A program made the position numbers and the translations under genes. This document shows, one piece after another, positions 1 to 8,349 of a DNA stretch of 64,000 nucleotides. Numbering within the stretch: position 1 is the stretch's first letter; each line of letters opens with the position of its first letter. The notes under the pieces are model-generated. The model did not search any database, had not been told where the DNA came from, and was given only the letters and a program-made list of their open reading frames with translations. This stretch comes from JALYXI01 sp963795835. Its GTDB lineage: Bacteria; Acidobacteriota; Terriglobia; Bryobacterales; Bryobacteraceae. The stretch spans positions 434,001 through 498,000 of the forward strand of contig CAWCJC010000008.1 in the NCBI GenBank assembly GCA_963795835.1. Reading direction: 5' to 3'.

Positions 1-1404
1 AGTAATAACGTTGGTGGAGTGCAGCGTAGCGAGTTTGCCGGGCTGCTGAAATACGATTGGCGTCAGAGGAAAGTTCACCGAGCCCGTAACCCAGGTCGTG
101 TAAGGCGTGTTCTGGCTATCCACGTTGTTGCTCGCGCTCACATAAATCTGCCAATTGTCCTTCGGCGCAAAATCCACGCGAACCGTTTCCGTGCGCCGCG
201 GGTAAGCGCCGGTGGCGGATGAATAATAGTTGTAATTGCAGACTCGCGTGGGGTTCGGGTCCACATAGTTCGGCAGAGGAAAGATATTCAAGATCGCCTG
301 GCCCGTTGCCGTAAGCCGTGAAGGGGGAATCAAGTTTCCCGGAAACGCAGCTTTGCCATTCGTTGGATCCTTAATCGTAATCGGGCTGCAGTTGGTGTTG
401 TACGATTTCGAAAAATCGCCCTGGCGTTCGAGCGCGGTTGGCACGGTAACTGTCTTGATGCCGTATTGCACCACCTGCCGCTGAAACTCCTGGTTTGCGA
501 AGAAGAAGATCTTGTTCCGGAGCCTCCAACTTCGCGGCAGAGTCACCGGCCCTCCCACACTCCAATTTGCGATGTTGTAGCGGTACTCCGTGCGCGGCTT
601 GCCCGCAATGTTGTTGAAATAATCGTTTGCGTTTAAGTCTTCATTTCGAAAAAACCAACCGAGCGTGCCGTGATACTGACGCGTTCCACCTTTCGTGATG
701 ATGCTGATGGAACTCGGGTTGCGTCCCGATTCGGCCGAGTAAGCCGACATCAGCACCTTCACCTCCGCAATGGAATCCATCGACGGCATGGAATGCACGC
801 TGCCGTTCGAACCGGTATCGAGGTTCGTCACCCCGTCGATGGTCATGTTCTTCGAATCGTTTCGGCCGCCCAGGATATAGATGTTGCCGATGCTTCCCGG
901 ACCCGGCGCGTCGCGTCCATCGCTGGTGTCCACCACGCCCGGCATCAGACTGATGGCGTCGAACACATCGCGGCCGCGAAGCGCCAGATGGTCAAGCTGT
1001 GTGCTGTCGAGTGAGCCGGCACGCTCTCCCGAGGCAAGGTTGATCGCAACTGCCTCCGCGGCGATGGTAACCGAATCGGAGGTCTGCCCCAATTGCAAAT
1101 GAATTGCGCTCAGCAGTCGCTGTTCGCTTGAATCGAGCTGGATGCCGGTTTCCCGGTAGCCGCGAAAGCCGGGCGCCTCGATGGCTAAGGTAAAGGTTGC
1201 CGCCGTCAGATCAGGGAAGGAAAACAGGCCTTCCTTGTTGGTGGTAGTAGTTCGGACGAAGCCGTTTCCCTCGCCGGTGAGCGTGACGGAAACACCGGGT
1301 AGCACCGCTCCCGAAGAATCCTGAACAGTCCCCGATAAGCCGCTCGAAGTACTCTGCGCGGCCAGCAAAGCCGGCACAAAGAGCATGAAAAGCAGACGTG
1401 GCAA
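1..1404 (-). CDS. TonB-dependent receptor, Oar-like, N-terminal part (runs off left edge)
   Basis: Outer-membrane receptor of the type that takes up large substrates using TonB energy. Reading the minus strand from a TTG at 1404 gives 468 uninterrupted codons: a signal peptide (LPRLLFMLFVPALLAAQ), a carboxypeptidase-regulatory-like beta domain (GTVQDSSGAVLPGVSVTL and following, about residues 23-100), then a plug domain with VTIDGVTN-like motifs and the segment SIISITKGGT-type seen in Oar-like receptors, here SSISIITKGGT. An in-frame stop lies just upstream of the TTG, and a strong AGGGGGG ribosome site sits five to six bases before it; the next in-frame ATG is at 1386, inside the signal peptide. 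The C-terminal barrel lies outside the window. Substrate is unknown. Confidence 0.85.
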   Translation of the reverse strand, partial: MPRLLFMLFVPALLAAQSTSSGLSGTVQDSSGAVLPGVSVTLTGEGNGFVRTTTTNKEGLFSFPDLTAATFTLAIEAPGFRGYRETGIQLDSSEQRLLSAIHLQLGQTSDSVTIAAEAVAINLASGERAGSLDSTQLDHLALRGRDVFDAISLMPGVVDTSDGRDAPGPGSIGNIYILGGRNDSKNMTIDGVTNLDTGSNGSVHSMPSMDSIAEVKVLMSAYSAESGRNPSSISIITKGGTRQYHGTLGWFFRNEDLNANDYFNNIAGKPRTEYRYNIANWSVGGPVTLPRSWRLRNKIFFFANQEFQRQVVQYGIKTVTVPTALERQGDFSKSYNTNCSPITIKDPTNGKAAFPGNLIPPSRLTATGQAILNIFPLPNYVDPNPTRVCNYNYYSSATGAYPRRTETVRVDFAPKDNWQIYVSASNNVDSQNTPYTTWVTGSVNFPLTPIVFQQPGKLATLHSTNVIT

Positions 1405-1450
1405 ATCGACCCCCCTCTTGATTACCTAACAGGAATGAAGCGAGTATATT

Positions 1451-2554
1451 TCAGAGCTTTCCCAATAGCAATGCTAAAAGCGCCATCCGGCGCGGGACCT
1501 CTTCGAGCACGATACTTTCGTTGGGCGCATGCGCTCCCTCTCCGACGCACCCAAGGCCATCAAGCGTCGGCACGCCCAGCGCTGCCGTGAAGTTCCCATC
1601 CGACCCGCCGCCCGTTAACGATTCCTCCACCGTGAATCCTAAATCCGAAGCAGCTTCAGAAGCCAGCCGGAACAAGCGCTCGCCACCCGGCGATCTTTCC
1701 ATCGGCGGACGATTCAACCCGCCGCTCACCCTGACAGAACAGCGCGGATCAATCTGGCGCAAGGCCCGGAACCGCTCCTCCAATTCCACTGAATCTGCCA
1801 GGCGGACCACGCGATAATCCACCTCCGCCCAAGCCTCTGCCGCGATCACATTGCTTCGCGTGCCCCCGCCGATCACACCCGGATTCACCGTAATGCCCCG
1901 CTTCAGGTCTGTCCACTGCGCAATCTGCCCGATATGCCTCGCAAGCTCGACCACCGCGCTTGCGCCATGCTCGAAATCCACGCCGGCGTGGGATGCCCGC
2001 CCCGTAATTTCGATCCGAAACCCGCCCACGCCTTTGCGCTCGGTTTTCAGCTTGCCGGTAAGCCCCGTTCCCGGCTCCAGCACCAGCGCCGCCTCGCTCT
2101 CCCTCGCGTTTCGCTCCGTAAGCGATCGCGAAGAAGGGCTTCCTACCTCTTCATCGGAGTTCACCTGGAGCAGCACGCGCCCGGGCAGCGGAAGCCCCAA
2201 TTCTTTGGCGGCGCGCATCGCGAACAAAAACAGCGCAATACCGCCTTTGATGTCGAGCACTCCCGGACCCCATAAGCGTCCGCCGGCATGGCGGAACGGC
2301 ATTGACCGCAGTGTGCCCATGGGCCAAACCGTGTCGCTGTGGGCCAGCACTAAGATTTGCCTGCCGGTCTTCCCCCAACGGCAGAGCAGATGGCCTCCTT
2401 CCACACGTTCGACCGGAGCGTATTCAGCGAGCAGATCGCCAAAGTGCGCCAAAGCCGCTTCGTCGCCGCTCGGCGATTCACACTCCACCATGCGCTTCAG
2501 CACGTCCGTAAAGTCGTCTAATTGCCTTTCCGCCCAAGCCAGTACAGGATGCAT
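1451..2554 (-). CDS. M20 family metallopeptidase (carboxypeptidase G2/ArgE-like)
   Basis: Predicted cytoplasmic di-zinc amidohydrolase that cleaves an amide or peptide bond to a terminal amino acid. At 367 residues it is of normal family length. The metal and catalytic residues are visible: AHSDTVWP (H72, D74), GPGVLDIKGG (bridging D101), NSDEEVGS (E135, E136), VLEPG (E160) and a C-terminal GEGAHAPNE histidine. GRASHAG at about 185-191 belongs to the dimerisation (lid) domain. The exact substrate (glutamate conjugate, acyl-amino acid or dipeptide) cannot be read from sequence. It is divergent from fabZ with only about 24 bases between start codons, so the two share a very compact promoter region. 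Confidence 0.85.
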   Translation of the reverse strand: MHPVLAWAERQLDDFTDVLKRMVECESPSGDEAALAHFGDLLAEYAPVERVEGGHLLCRWGKTGRQILVLAHSDTVWPMGTLRSMPFRHAGGRLWGPGVLDIKGGIALFLFAMRAAKELGLPLPGRVLLQVNSDEEVGSPSSRSLTERNARESEAALVLEPGTGLTGKLKTERKGVGGFRIEITGRASHAGVDFEHGASAVVELARHIGQIAQWTDLKRGITVNPGVIGGGTRSNVIAAEAWAEVDYRVVRLADSVELEERFRALRQIDPRCSVRVSGGLNRPPMERSPGGERLFRLASEAASDLGFTVEESLTGGGSDGNFTAALGVPTLDGLGCVGEGAHAPNESIVLEEVPRRMALLALLLGKL

Positions 2555-2558
2555 CGGT

Positions 2559-2567
2559 TGTTATAAT
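2559..2567 (+). promoter_or_regulatory. extended -10 promoter element for fabZ-lpxA
   Basis: The sequence TGTTATAAT is a perfect extended -10 hexamer (TGn plus TATAAT). It lies 12 bases before the ATG at 2579, so transcription would start only about five bases before the start codon, giving a nearly leaderless fabZ message. No convincing -35 hexamer is present, as expected for an extended -10 site. Assignment as an active promoter is inference. Confidence 0.45.
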
Positions 2568-2578
2568 ACGTGGGTTCC

Positions 2579-3025
2579 ATGCCAATTTTGAACATCGATG
2601 AGATCCGGCACATTCTGCCGCATCGCTACCCGATGCTGCTTGTCGACCGCATCTTAGAGATGGACACCGAGCGCATTCTGGGTGTGAAAAACGTGACCGC
2701 GAACGAGCCGTTTTTCGGGGGCCATTTCCCGGATTTTCCCGTGATGCCCGGAGTTCTGATCATCGAAGCGATGGCGCAAACCGCTGGAGTGCAAGTGCTG
2801 GGCAACATTCCCGATCGTGAAAACTATCTGGTTTTCCTGGTGTCTATCGATCACGCGCGCTTTCGGAAACCGGTCCGCCCCGGCGATCAATTGCTGATGG
2901 AACTTACGGTTCTAAAACGCAAGGGCACGGTGGCGAAGATGGCTGGGCGCGCCACGGTGAATGGAGTCCTGGTAGCCGAAGCTGAGGTGATGTGCAAGCT
3001 CGAACGCAAGGAAGCGCAGCTCTGA
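2579..3025 (+). CDS. fabZ: 3-hydroxyacyl-ACP dehydratase FabZ
   Basis: Dehydrates (3R)-hydroxyacyl-ACP in type II fatty acid synthesis, in the cytoplasm. The 148-residue single hot-dog fold has the family N-terminus (DIxEIRHILPHRYPMLLVDR) and the active-site segment GGHFPDFPVMPGV with catalytic H49 and E63. An in-frame GTG at 2570 would add three residues, but the ATG at 2579 gives the usual family start and lies just past the extended -10 element. The gene overlaps or abuts lpxA, a common pairing that sets the split of hydroxymyristoyl-ACP between lipid A and fatty acid synthesis. Confidence 0.95.
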   Translation: MPILNIDEIRHILPHRYPMLLVDRILEMDTERILGVKNVTANEPFFGGHFPDFPVMPGVLIIEAMAQTAGVQVLGNIPDRENYLVFLVSIDHARFRKPVRPGDQLLMELTVLKRKGTVAKMAGRATVNGVLVAEAEVMCKLERKEAQL

Positions 3026-3810
3026 TCCATACTGCGGGGATCCACAAGACGGCTTTAATCGATCCCGCAGCGCGCATCTCCCCTGATGCGGAAATCGGTC
3101 CGTACTGTGTCATTGGGCCCGAGGTGGAAATCGGTGCCGGCACGCGCCTGATGGCGAACATCTACGCTGAAGGGCCCACCTGGATTGGGGAAGGGAACAC
3201 GTTCTATCCTTATTCCACAATCGGCGTTGCTTCGCAGGACAAGAAATATCGCGGCGAACGCGCCGAAACCCGAATGGGCAACGGCAACACGGTTCGCGAG
3301 TTTGTCACCATTCATCGCGGTACGGAAGGCGGCGGTTCACTCACCAGGATCGGCGACCGCAATCTGTTTATGGCCTACGTCCATATCGCGCACGATTGCG
3401 TGGTGGGCAGTGATACTGTTCTCGCTAATGCGGTCACGCTTGCCGGCCATGTGGAAGTTCACGATTCTGTCTCAATCGGGGCTTTTAGCGGGGTGCACCA
3501 GTTCTGCCGCGTTGGACGCCAGGCCTTCATCGGGGGTTATAGCGTAGTGACGCAGGATGTAATGCCGTTCTCCACCACGGTTGCGGACCGGGAGATTGCG
3601 GTCTATGGCGCCAATCGCGTGGGGTTGGAGCGGCGTGGCGTTGCCGGAGACACCATTGAATTGCTGCAAACCGCGTTTCGTCTTCTCACCCGAGCTGGTT
3701 TGAATACCACGCAGGCAGTCCTAAGAATTACGGAAGAAATACCTCAGGTCCCGGAGATAGTAGAATTGCTCGATTTCATAGCGGTCTCGAAACGCGGCGT
3801 AATCAAATAG
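2992..3810 (+). CDS. lpxA: UDP-N-acetylglucosamine acyltransferase LpxA
   Basis: First enzyme of lipid A synthesis, O-acylating UDP-GlcNAc with an ACP-bound hydroxyacyl chain. The protein shows left-handed beta-helix hexapeptide repeats (IDPAARISPDAEIGPYCVIG and many more) and the catalytic His in YVHIAHDCVVG, followed by the C-terminal helical domain. Only a GTG at 2992, inside fabZ, gives a standard start (272 residues). LpxA proteins usually begin MIHPTA; here that motif starts at a CTG (3022, LIHTAGIHKTALID) that overlaps the fabZ stop and has AAGGAAG seven bases upstream, so CTG initiation at 3022 is a real alternative. Either way it is translationally coupled to fabZ. Confidence 0.93.
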   Translation: MQARTQGSAALIHTAGIHKTALIDPAARISPDAEIGPYCVIGPEVEIGAGTRLMANIYAEGPTWIGEGNTFYPYSTIGVASQDKKYRGERAETRMGNGNTVREFVTIHRGTEGGGSLTRIGDRNLFMAYVHIAHDCVVGSDTVLANAVTLAGHVEVHDSVSIGAFSGVHQFCRVGRQAFIGGYSVVTQDVMPFSTTVADREIAVYGANRVGLERRGVAGDTIELLQTAFRLLTRAGLNTTQAVLRITEEIPQVPEIVELLDFIAVSKRGVIK

Positions 3811-3836
3811 CAGCCTCCAGGGCCCGATAATATTTG

Positions 3837-3862
3837 TAGTACCTCTACTAAAGTGTTTAGTA
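3837..3862. promoter_or_regulatory. nested palindromes upstream of the PEP-CTERM gene (operator candidate)
   Basis: TAGTA-CCTC-TACTA (3837-3850) shares its right arm with TACTAAA-GTG-TTTAGTA (3846-3862), a perfect seven-base inverted repeat. The element sits in the AT-rich spacer between lpxA and the PEP-CTERM gene, about 95 bases before the latter's ATG. Alternating TACTA/TAGTA half-sites recall BlaI/MecI-type operators, but that link is only inference. Confidence 0.35.
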
Positions 3863-3954
3863 CGAGCTGATTCCGAAATTGCATCTGTTTTCACGAATTA
3901 CTGGGAATTCTTTTATTAAATTGCGATGATCGATTTGTGATCGACATTACAAAT

Positions 3955-4671
3955 ATGAAGTTTAACCACCTGGCAACAATGTTTGCCCTCTGCGGGCTCG
4001 CCACTTCGGCGCAAGCGTCCAACCTGGTACAGAACGGTTCTTTTGAACAGACATCTCTTTCGAATTCCGGCCAGATCAGTACCATCAACGTATCGAACTG
4101 GTCGACCAATTCTTATTCTTTTCTTGTCTTTCCCGGAACCAGCTCCACGAACATCGGGAATGGCGTCACCTTGTATCCTCCGGCGGGTAAGACCTCAATC
4201 CCTAACAGCCCGAACGGGGGCAACTTCGTTGCCGCGGACGGCCTATATTTGAACACTCCGATTACCCAGACAATTAACAATCTGGTTACCGGGTCCGCTT
4301 ACACCTTGACGTTTTACCAGGCCGCTTCTCAACAGCAGGGATATAGCGGCGACTACGGAGACAACTTCACGGTCATGCTCGGCGCACAGACCAGACTCTC
4401 TGAAGTGATGAGTAATCCGAGCGGTGGTTACACTGCATGGAAATTGCAGACGCTTCAATTTACCGCCACTGCAACGCAGGAAGTACTAAGCTTTTTGGCC
4501 GTGGGCGCTGCCCAGAATGGCGCAAGCCCAACCGGCGGACCCGCTTTCGTCCTGCTGGATGGCGTCTCGCTCACGCAAACTCCGGAGCCCGCGACCGTCT
4601 GGATGATCGGCGGCGCAATGCTCGCCCTTTCCGCAGGCGTGCGAAAATTCCGTGCAAGAAAAAATCCATAA
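3955..4671 (+). CDS. PEP-CTERM sorting domain protein
   Basis: Secreted protein carrying a C-terminal exosortase signal: TPEPATVW, a hydrophobic helix (MIGGAMLALSAGV) and a basic tail (RKFRARKNP). The N-terminus is a clear signal peptide ending AQAS, followed by NLVQNGSFE, which is typical of DUF642-like beta-sandwich domains of surface proteins. The ATG at 3955 is preferred over an in-frame GTG at 3937 because it gives a compact signal peptide. PEP-CTERM proteins are processed by exosortase (EpsH/XrtA) and often go with exopolysaccharide; no exosortase is in the window. The upstream spacer is unusually AT-rich with a palindrome. Confidence 0.85.
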   Translation: MKFNHLATMFALCGLATSAQASNLVQNGSFEQTSLSNSGQISTINVSNWSTNSYSFLVFPGTSSTNIGNGVTLYPPAGKTSIPNSPNGGNFVAADGLYLNTPITQTINNLVTGSAYTLTFYQAASQQQGYSGDYGDNFTVMLGAQTRLSEVMSNPSGGYTAWKLQTLQFTATATQEVLSFLAVGAAQNGASPTGGPAFVLLDGVSLTQTPEPATVWMIGGAMLALSAGVRKFRARKNP

Positions 4672-4689
4672 TCCGGTACTTCTTGCATA

Positions 4690-5523
4690 ATGAGCAATTT
4701 GCCCGCTTTCGCGGCCGATTTTGTGCGCCTGTGCATTTGGCTAACGGTTCTGCTTGCCATCTTTGTGCCTTTGGAAAGACTCTTCGCGGTTCACCCGCAA
4801 AGAGTCTTTCGCCGTGAGTTCTTTACTGACCTGATCTATTACTTCCTGAGCAGCCTGTTGCCGAAGATGCTGCTTATCTTTCCCATGGCGGCCATCGGCT
4901 GGCTACTTCACGGAATCCTTCCCATGGCCCTTCACGAGTGGGTGGCCGACCTTCCGTTCGGGGCGCGCCTGGCCGCGGCTCTTGTTGTGGGCGAGGTGGG
5001 TTTCTATTGGGGCCATCGGTGGACTCACGAAATTCCCTTCCTCTGGCGCTTCCACTCCGTCCATCACAGCGCCGAGGAGATGGATTGGCTGGTAAACACG
5101 CACTCGCACCCGCTCGACATGGTATTCACACGTCTCTGCGGCTTCATCCCGATGTATGTGCTCGGCCTCGCGCAGCCGGTTGCCAACACTCTTGACGCCG
5201 TACCGCTCCTCTTTCTTCTAATCGGGACCATCTGGGGATTCTTCATTCACTCCAATATTTCCTGGAAATTGGGTCCTCTCGGATGGCTGATTTCGACACC
5301 CGCGTTTCACCATTGGCATCACACCTTCGATGGCCCCATCAATAAGAATTACGCCTCCATGCTTCCCTGGATGGACCGGATCTTTGGGACCTACCATTCC
5401 GGCAACAACCAATGGCCCGCGCGTTACGGCGTAGAGAATCGCCGCACGGGCGGCATCGCTGGACAACTGCTAGAACCGATGCTTCCCGCTCCTCCCGCTC
5501 CTCCGCCCCACAACGCCGTCTAG
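4690..5523 (+). CDS. sterol desaturase/fatty acid hydroxylase superfamily membrane protein
   Basis: Integral membrane di-iron oxygenase of the fatty acid hydroxylase superfamily. The histidine clusters are intact: HRWTH, HSVHH and HHWHH, with a further NTHSHPLD segment between hydrophobic helices. It is 277 residues with several transmembrane segments near the N-terminus and around residues 60-110 and 160-190. The family acts on sterols, carotenoids, fatty acyl chains or ether lipids; the substrate here is unknown. Its place between lpxA and lpxI would fit modification of an envelope lipid, but that is inference. Confidence 0.85.
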   Translation: MSNLPAFAADFVRLCIWLTVLLAIFVPLERLFAVHPQRVFRREFFTDLIYYFLSSLLPKMLLIFPMAAIGWLLHGILPMALHEWVADLPFGARLAAALVVGEVGFYWGHRWTHEIPFLWRFHSVHHSAEEMDWLVNTHSHPLDMVFTRLCGFIPMYVLGLAQPVANTLDAVPLLFLLIGTIWGFFIHSNISWKLGPLGWLISTPAFHHWHHTFDGPINKNYASMLPWMDRIFGTYHSGNNQWPARYGVENRRTGGIAGQLLEPMLPAPPAPPPHNAV

Positions 5524-5544
5524 GCAATGCCAAGATAGGGGGAA

Positions 5545-6342
5545 GTGAAATACGGCATTATCGCCGGCAACGGCCGCTTTCCCGTTCTTGCTTTGGAAAC
5601 CGCCCGTGCCCTGGGGGACGAAGCCGTGGTCATCGCCATCCGCGAAGAAGCATCGCCTGAATTGGAGCGCCTCGCCCCCAAGTTCCACTGGGTTTCGTTG
5701 GGACAACTCAGCCGGCTCATCGAAATCTGCCACGAAGAAGGCATCACGCAAGTGATGATGGCGGGGCAGGTGAAACACGCCAAAATCTTCAGCGGCATTA
5801 AGCCGGATTGGCGCCTGTTTCAGCTTCTGGCCGCGCTGCCCAGCAAGAATACCGATGGCTTGATCGGAGCGGTGGCGAAAGTACTACAGTCGGAAGGGAT
5901 CGAACTTGTCGATTCGACGAAGCTTTTGAAACCGCTGCTCGCCCCGCCCGGCAACTTGACCCGCCGCGCGCCCGATGCCGAGGAGCGGCGGCACATCGCC
6001 TATGGCCGCGAAATCGCGGGCGCTCTCGCCGGGTTCGACCTGGGACAGAGCGTGGCCGTCGCCGACCGCGCCTGCGTTGCGCTTGAAGCAATGGAAGGCA
6101 CCGACGCAATGCTCCGGCGCGCCGCCACGCTGACCAATGGCAAGCCGATCACACTGATCAAATCTTCCACGCGAAGAGGTCATCTTCTCTTCGATGTTCC
6201 GGTGCTGGGCCTCACCACTATAGAAGTCATGCGCGAAACTAACACCACCGCCGCCGCAATCGACCCGGGCCGTACGCTGCTCCTGGATCGTACCGAACTC
6301 TTGCAAGCCGCCAACAATGCCAATATCGCCATCGTTGCCTAA
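5545..6342 (+). CDS. lpxI: UDP-2,3-diacylglucosamine pyrophosphatase LpxI
   Basis: Hydrolyses UDP-2,3-diacylglucosamine to lipid X in lipid A synthesis, replacing LpxH in many bacteria. The 265-residue protein has the LpxI/DUF1009 layout: N-terminal KYGIIAGNGRFP, central LPSKNTDGLIGAVA and C-terminal DVPVLGLTTIEVM. The start is a GTG with a strong AGGGGG ribosome site a few bases upstream. It overlaps the downstream Gfo/Idh/MocA gene by 26 bases, and the pair LpxI plus oxidoreductase downstream of fabZ-lpxA is a familiar order. Confidence 0.92.
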   Translation: MKYGIIAGNGRFPVLALETARALGDEAVVIAIREEASPELERLAPKFHWVSLGQLSRLIEICHEEGITQVMMAGQVKHAKIFSGIKPDWRLFQLLAALPSKNTDGLIGAVAKVLQSEGIELVDSTKLLKPLLAPPGNLTRRAPDAEERRHIAYGREIAGALAGFDLGQSVAVADRACVALEAMEGTDAMLRRAATLTNGKPITLIKSSTRRGHLLFDVPVLGLTTIEVMRETNTTAAAIDPGRTLLLDRTELLQAANNANIAIVA

Positions 6343-7252
6343 GCTCCGCGTCGCCGTCATCGGCGCCGGGCAGTTCGGACAGAATCACATCCGTGTTGTC
6401 AAAGAATCTCCGGATGCTGAACTGGTAGCAATCGTCGATCCCGATCCCTCGCGCGCCAGCATCTCTACAATTGAGGGCCTCTCCGCGGATGCCGCCATCG
6501 TCTCCGCCCCTACCTCCCTGCATCGGGAACTCGGCTGCGCTCTGATGGAGCAGGGCATTGATGTCCTGATTGAAAAGCCTATCGCTCCCGACCTCGCCTC
6601 CGCGGATGCGCTCATAGAAACGGCCGCCCGCACAAATCGGATCCTACAAGTAGGGCATCTGGAGCGCTTCAATCCCGCCGTTCTCTCGCTCGAAGCAGCC
6701 GCAACCGTCCCGCTCTTCTTCGAAATTCACCGCATGAGCGTTTTCAGTCCGCGCAGTCTGGACGTGGATGTCGTGCTGGACCTGATGATTCACGATCTCG
6801 ATATCGTGCTTGCGCTTGTAAAGTCACCGCTCGATCAAGTGCAAGCAGCCGGTGTCCAGATTCTTTCCGCAAAAGCCGATATCGCCAACGTACGCCTGCA
6901 ATTTGAAGACGGATGTATCGCGAACCTCACGGCCAGCCGCGTGTCCACCGAAAAGGTTCGCAAACTGCGTCTGTTTCAACCGAACCAGTACCTCTCGCTT
7001 GATTATGCGCGTCAGGATTTAGCGATTTTCACGGTCGGCGAGAACCAGCAGATAGGGTTCAGGCAGGCGGCAATTATGAAAGCCGAGCCGCTGCAAGCCC
7101 AATTCGCGGCCTTCGTCGAAAGCGTGCGAACTCGCCAGACTCCGAAACTGGACGGCATAATCGCGCGTCGAACCTTAGAACTGGCGCTTACAATTACAGA
7201 GAAGATACAGACCCATGCCGAGTTGGTGAAACGAACGCTTCACGCTCGATAA
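6317..7252 (+). CDS. Gfo/Idh/MocA family NAD(P)-dependent oxidoreductase
   Basis: Predicted soluble sugar or nucleotide-sugar dehydrogenase. The Rossmann motif VAVIGAGQFGQNH lies near the N-terminus, followed by the family EKPIA motif (residue K as in EKP, about residue 88) and a C-terminal alpha/beta domain. Length (311) is normal. The start codon lies inside lpxI in another frame, so the two are translationally coupled. In other genomes the equivalent gene sits in lipid A clusters, where GnnA-type members oxidise UDP-GlcNAc on the way to amide-linked lipid A; whether this one does so is unknown, and no aminotransferase partner is seen. Confidence 0.8.
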   Translation: MPISPSLPKLRVAVIGAGQFGQNHIRVVKESPDAELVAIVDPDPSRASISTIEGLSADAAIVSAPTSLHRELGCALMEQGIDVLIEKPIAPDLASADALIETAARTNRILQVGHLERFNPAVLSLEAAATVPLFFEIHRMSVFSPRSLDVDVVLDLMIHDLDIVLALVKSPLDQVQAAGVQILSAKADIANVRLQFEDGCIANLTASRVSTEKVRKLRLFQPNQYLSLDYARQDLAIFTVGENQQIGFRQAAIMKAEPLQAQFAAFVESVRTRQTPKLDGIIARRTLELALTITEKIQTHAELVKRTLHAR

Positions 7253-7262
7253 ACAAAGCTCA

Positions 7263-8201
7263 ATGGACAAAAAATTCAACCGCGCCGCAATTGCCGGTTC
7301 GGCCCTGTTTCATCTCTGCATTTTGTTCTGGCTCGGCACGATAAAGCAAAGCCCGATGCCGCCCCCGGACCAAGCGACGGAGCGCAAACGCACCATCACG
7401 CACCTTGTCGATCCGCCCACCGCACTCACCCAGCGGGCCCGGAACAAAGCACCTCTGAGTAAAGAACTATTCGCCGAAGCCATCCTTCCGCGCCCCCAGG
7501 TCCGTAAGCCGGCTCCGCCGCCCTCGCCCACTCCCGCGCGCGAAGCGGCTAAGCCACAAGCCATTCCTGAGCCGCCGCGAATTCAAATTGCCACCGCCGA
7601 AAAAGCGCCAATCCCGCAAGCTACGCCCCCTCCGCCGCCTCAAGTAGAAAAGCCCAAGCTTACTTTTGAGAACGTGCAGCAGCCGCCCGCGCCCGTCGCG
7701 AAGACGAATGCTAACCCCGCGCTCGCTTCGCAGAACCCCATTCAGGAAGCGATTCGCAATGTTGCGCGCACGGGTGCTTCCGGTTCGCAAGCCGTGGGCG
7801 ACGCTTCGGCCGAAGCCGACAACACCGGCCCAGGTTTGAACCTGCCGCCTTCCGCTGGACGCCCCCGATCTTCCCTGGAATTGAAGAGCGATCCCATGGG
7901 AGTGGATTTCAAGCCGTACCTGGTGCGCGTGCTTGCGACGGTGCGCCGGAATTGGTTCGCCATTTATCCGGAAGCGGCCCGCTTGGGCCAGCGCGGTCGC
8001 GTGCTCGTCGAGTTTGCCGTGGCCCCGGATGGCACGATCACCAAGGTTGTCTTTTCACAACAATCAGGGTCCCGGCCCCTCGATGAGGCGGCGGTGGCCG
8101 CGCTAAGCGCCTCGAATCGCCTACCGCCTTTGCCCGCCGACTTCAAAGGGAGTCGCGTGGTGCTTCAGTTCACTTTTTCCTACAATATGGCTGTCCGGTG
8201 A
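7263..8201 (+). CDS. energy transducer TonB-family protein
   Basis: Inner-membrane protein that would span the periplasm and energise outer-membrane receptors. It has an N-terminal transmembrane helix (AAIAGSALFHLCILFWLG), a long Pro/Ala/Lys-rich periplasmic stretch (about residues 30-200) and a C-terminal TonB domain (about 215-310) with GQRGRVLVEFAVAPDGTIT and a conserved SGSRPLDEAAVAAL helix. At 312 residues it is typical of TonB/TolA-like proteins. Three TonB-dependent receptors occur in this window, so it could serve them, though ExbB/ExbD are not nearby. Confidence 0.82.
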   Translation: MDKKFNRAAIAGSALFHLCILFWLGTIKQSPMPPPDQATERKRTITHLVDPPTALTQRARNKAPLSKELFAEAILPRPQVRKPAPPPSPTPAREAAKPQAIPEPPRIQIATAEKAPIPQATPPPPPQVEKPKLTFENVQQPPAPVAKTNANPALASQNPIQEAIRNVARTGASGSQAVGDASAEADNTGPGLNLPPSAGRPRSSLELKSDPMGVDFKPYLVRVLATVRRNWFAIYPEAARLGQRGRVLVEFAVAPDGTITKVVFSQQSGSRPLDEAAVAALSASNRLPPLPADFKGSRVVLQFTFSYNMAVR

Positions 8202-8344
8202 AGTTTTGGGTCGCAATGGCCACGTATGCAATCGTGGCCGTGGTCGCTACATTTTGGATCGAAGGGACATTGCGTACGGCGGTCTGGATTCTGATGGGCG
8301 GATTGGCTTTAAAGACTTTGGTCGCCACCCGAATCGGCCAATGA
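8198..8344 (+). CDS. 48-residue two-helix membrane protein
   Basis: A GTG at 8198 overlaps the stop codon of the TonB-like gene (GTGA) and opens 48 codons ending at a TGA. The product begins VKFWVAMATYAIVAVV and has two hydrophobic segments (about residues 3-17 and 26-40) separated by a WIEGTLR turn. No family is recognised. The tight coupling to the tonB-like gene and the membrane character argue that it is real; lack of any motif keeps the confidence modest. Confidence 0.5.
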   Translation: MKFWVAMATYAIVAVVATFWIEGTLRTAVWILMGGLALKTLVATRIGQ

Positions 8345-8349
8345 GGATG

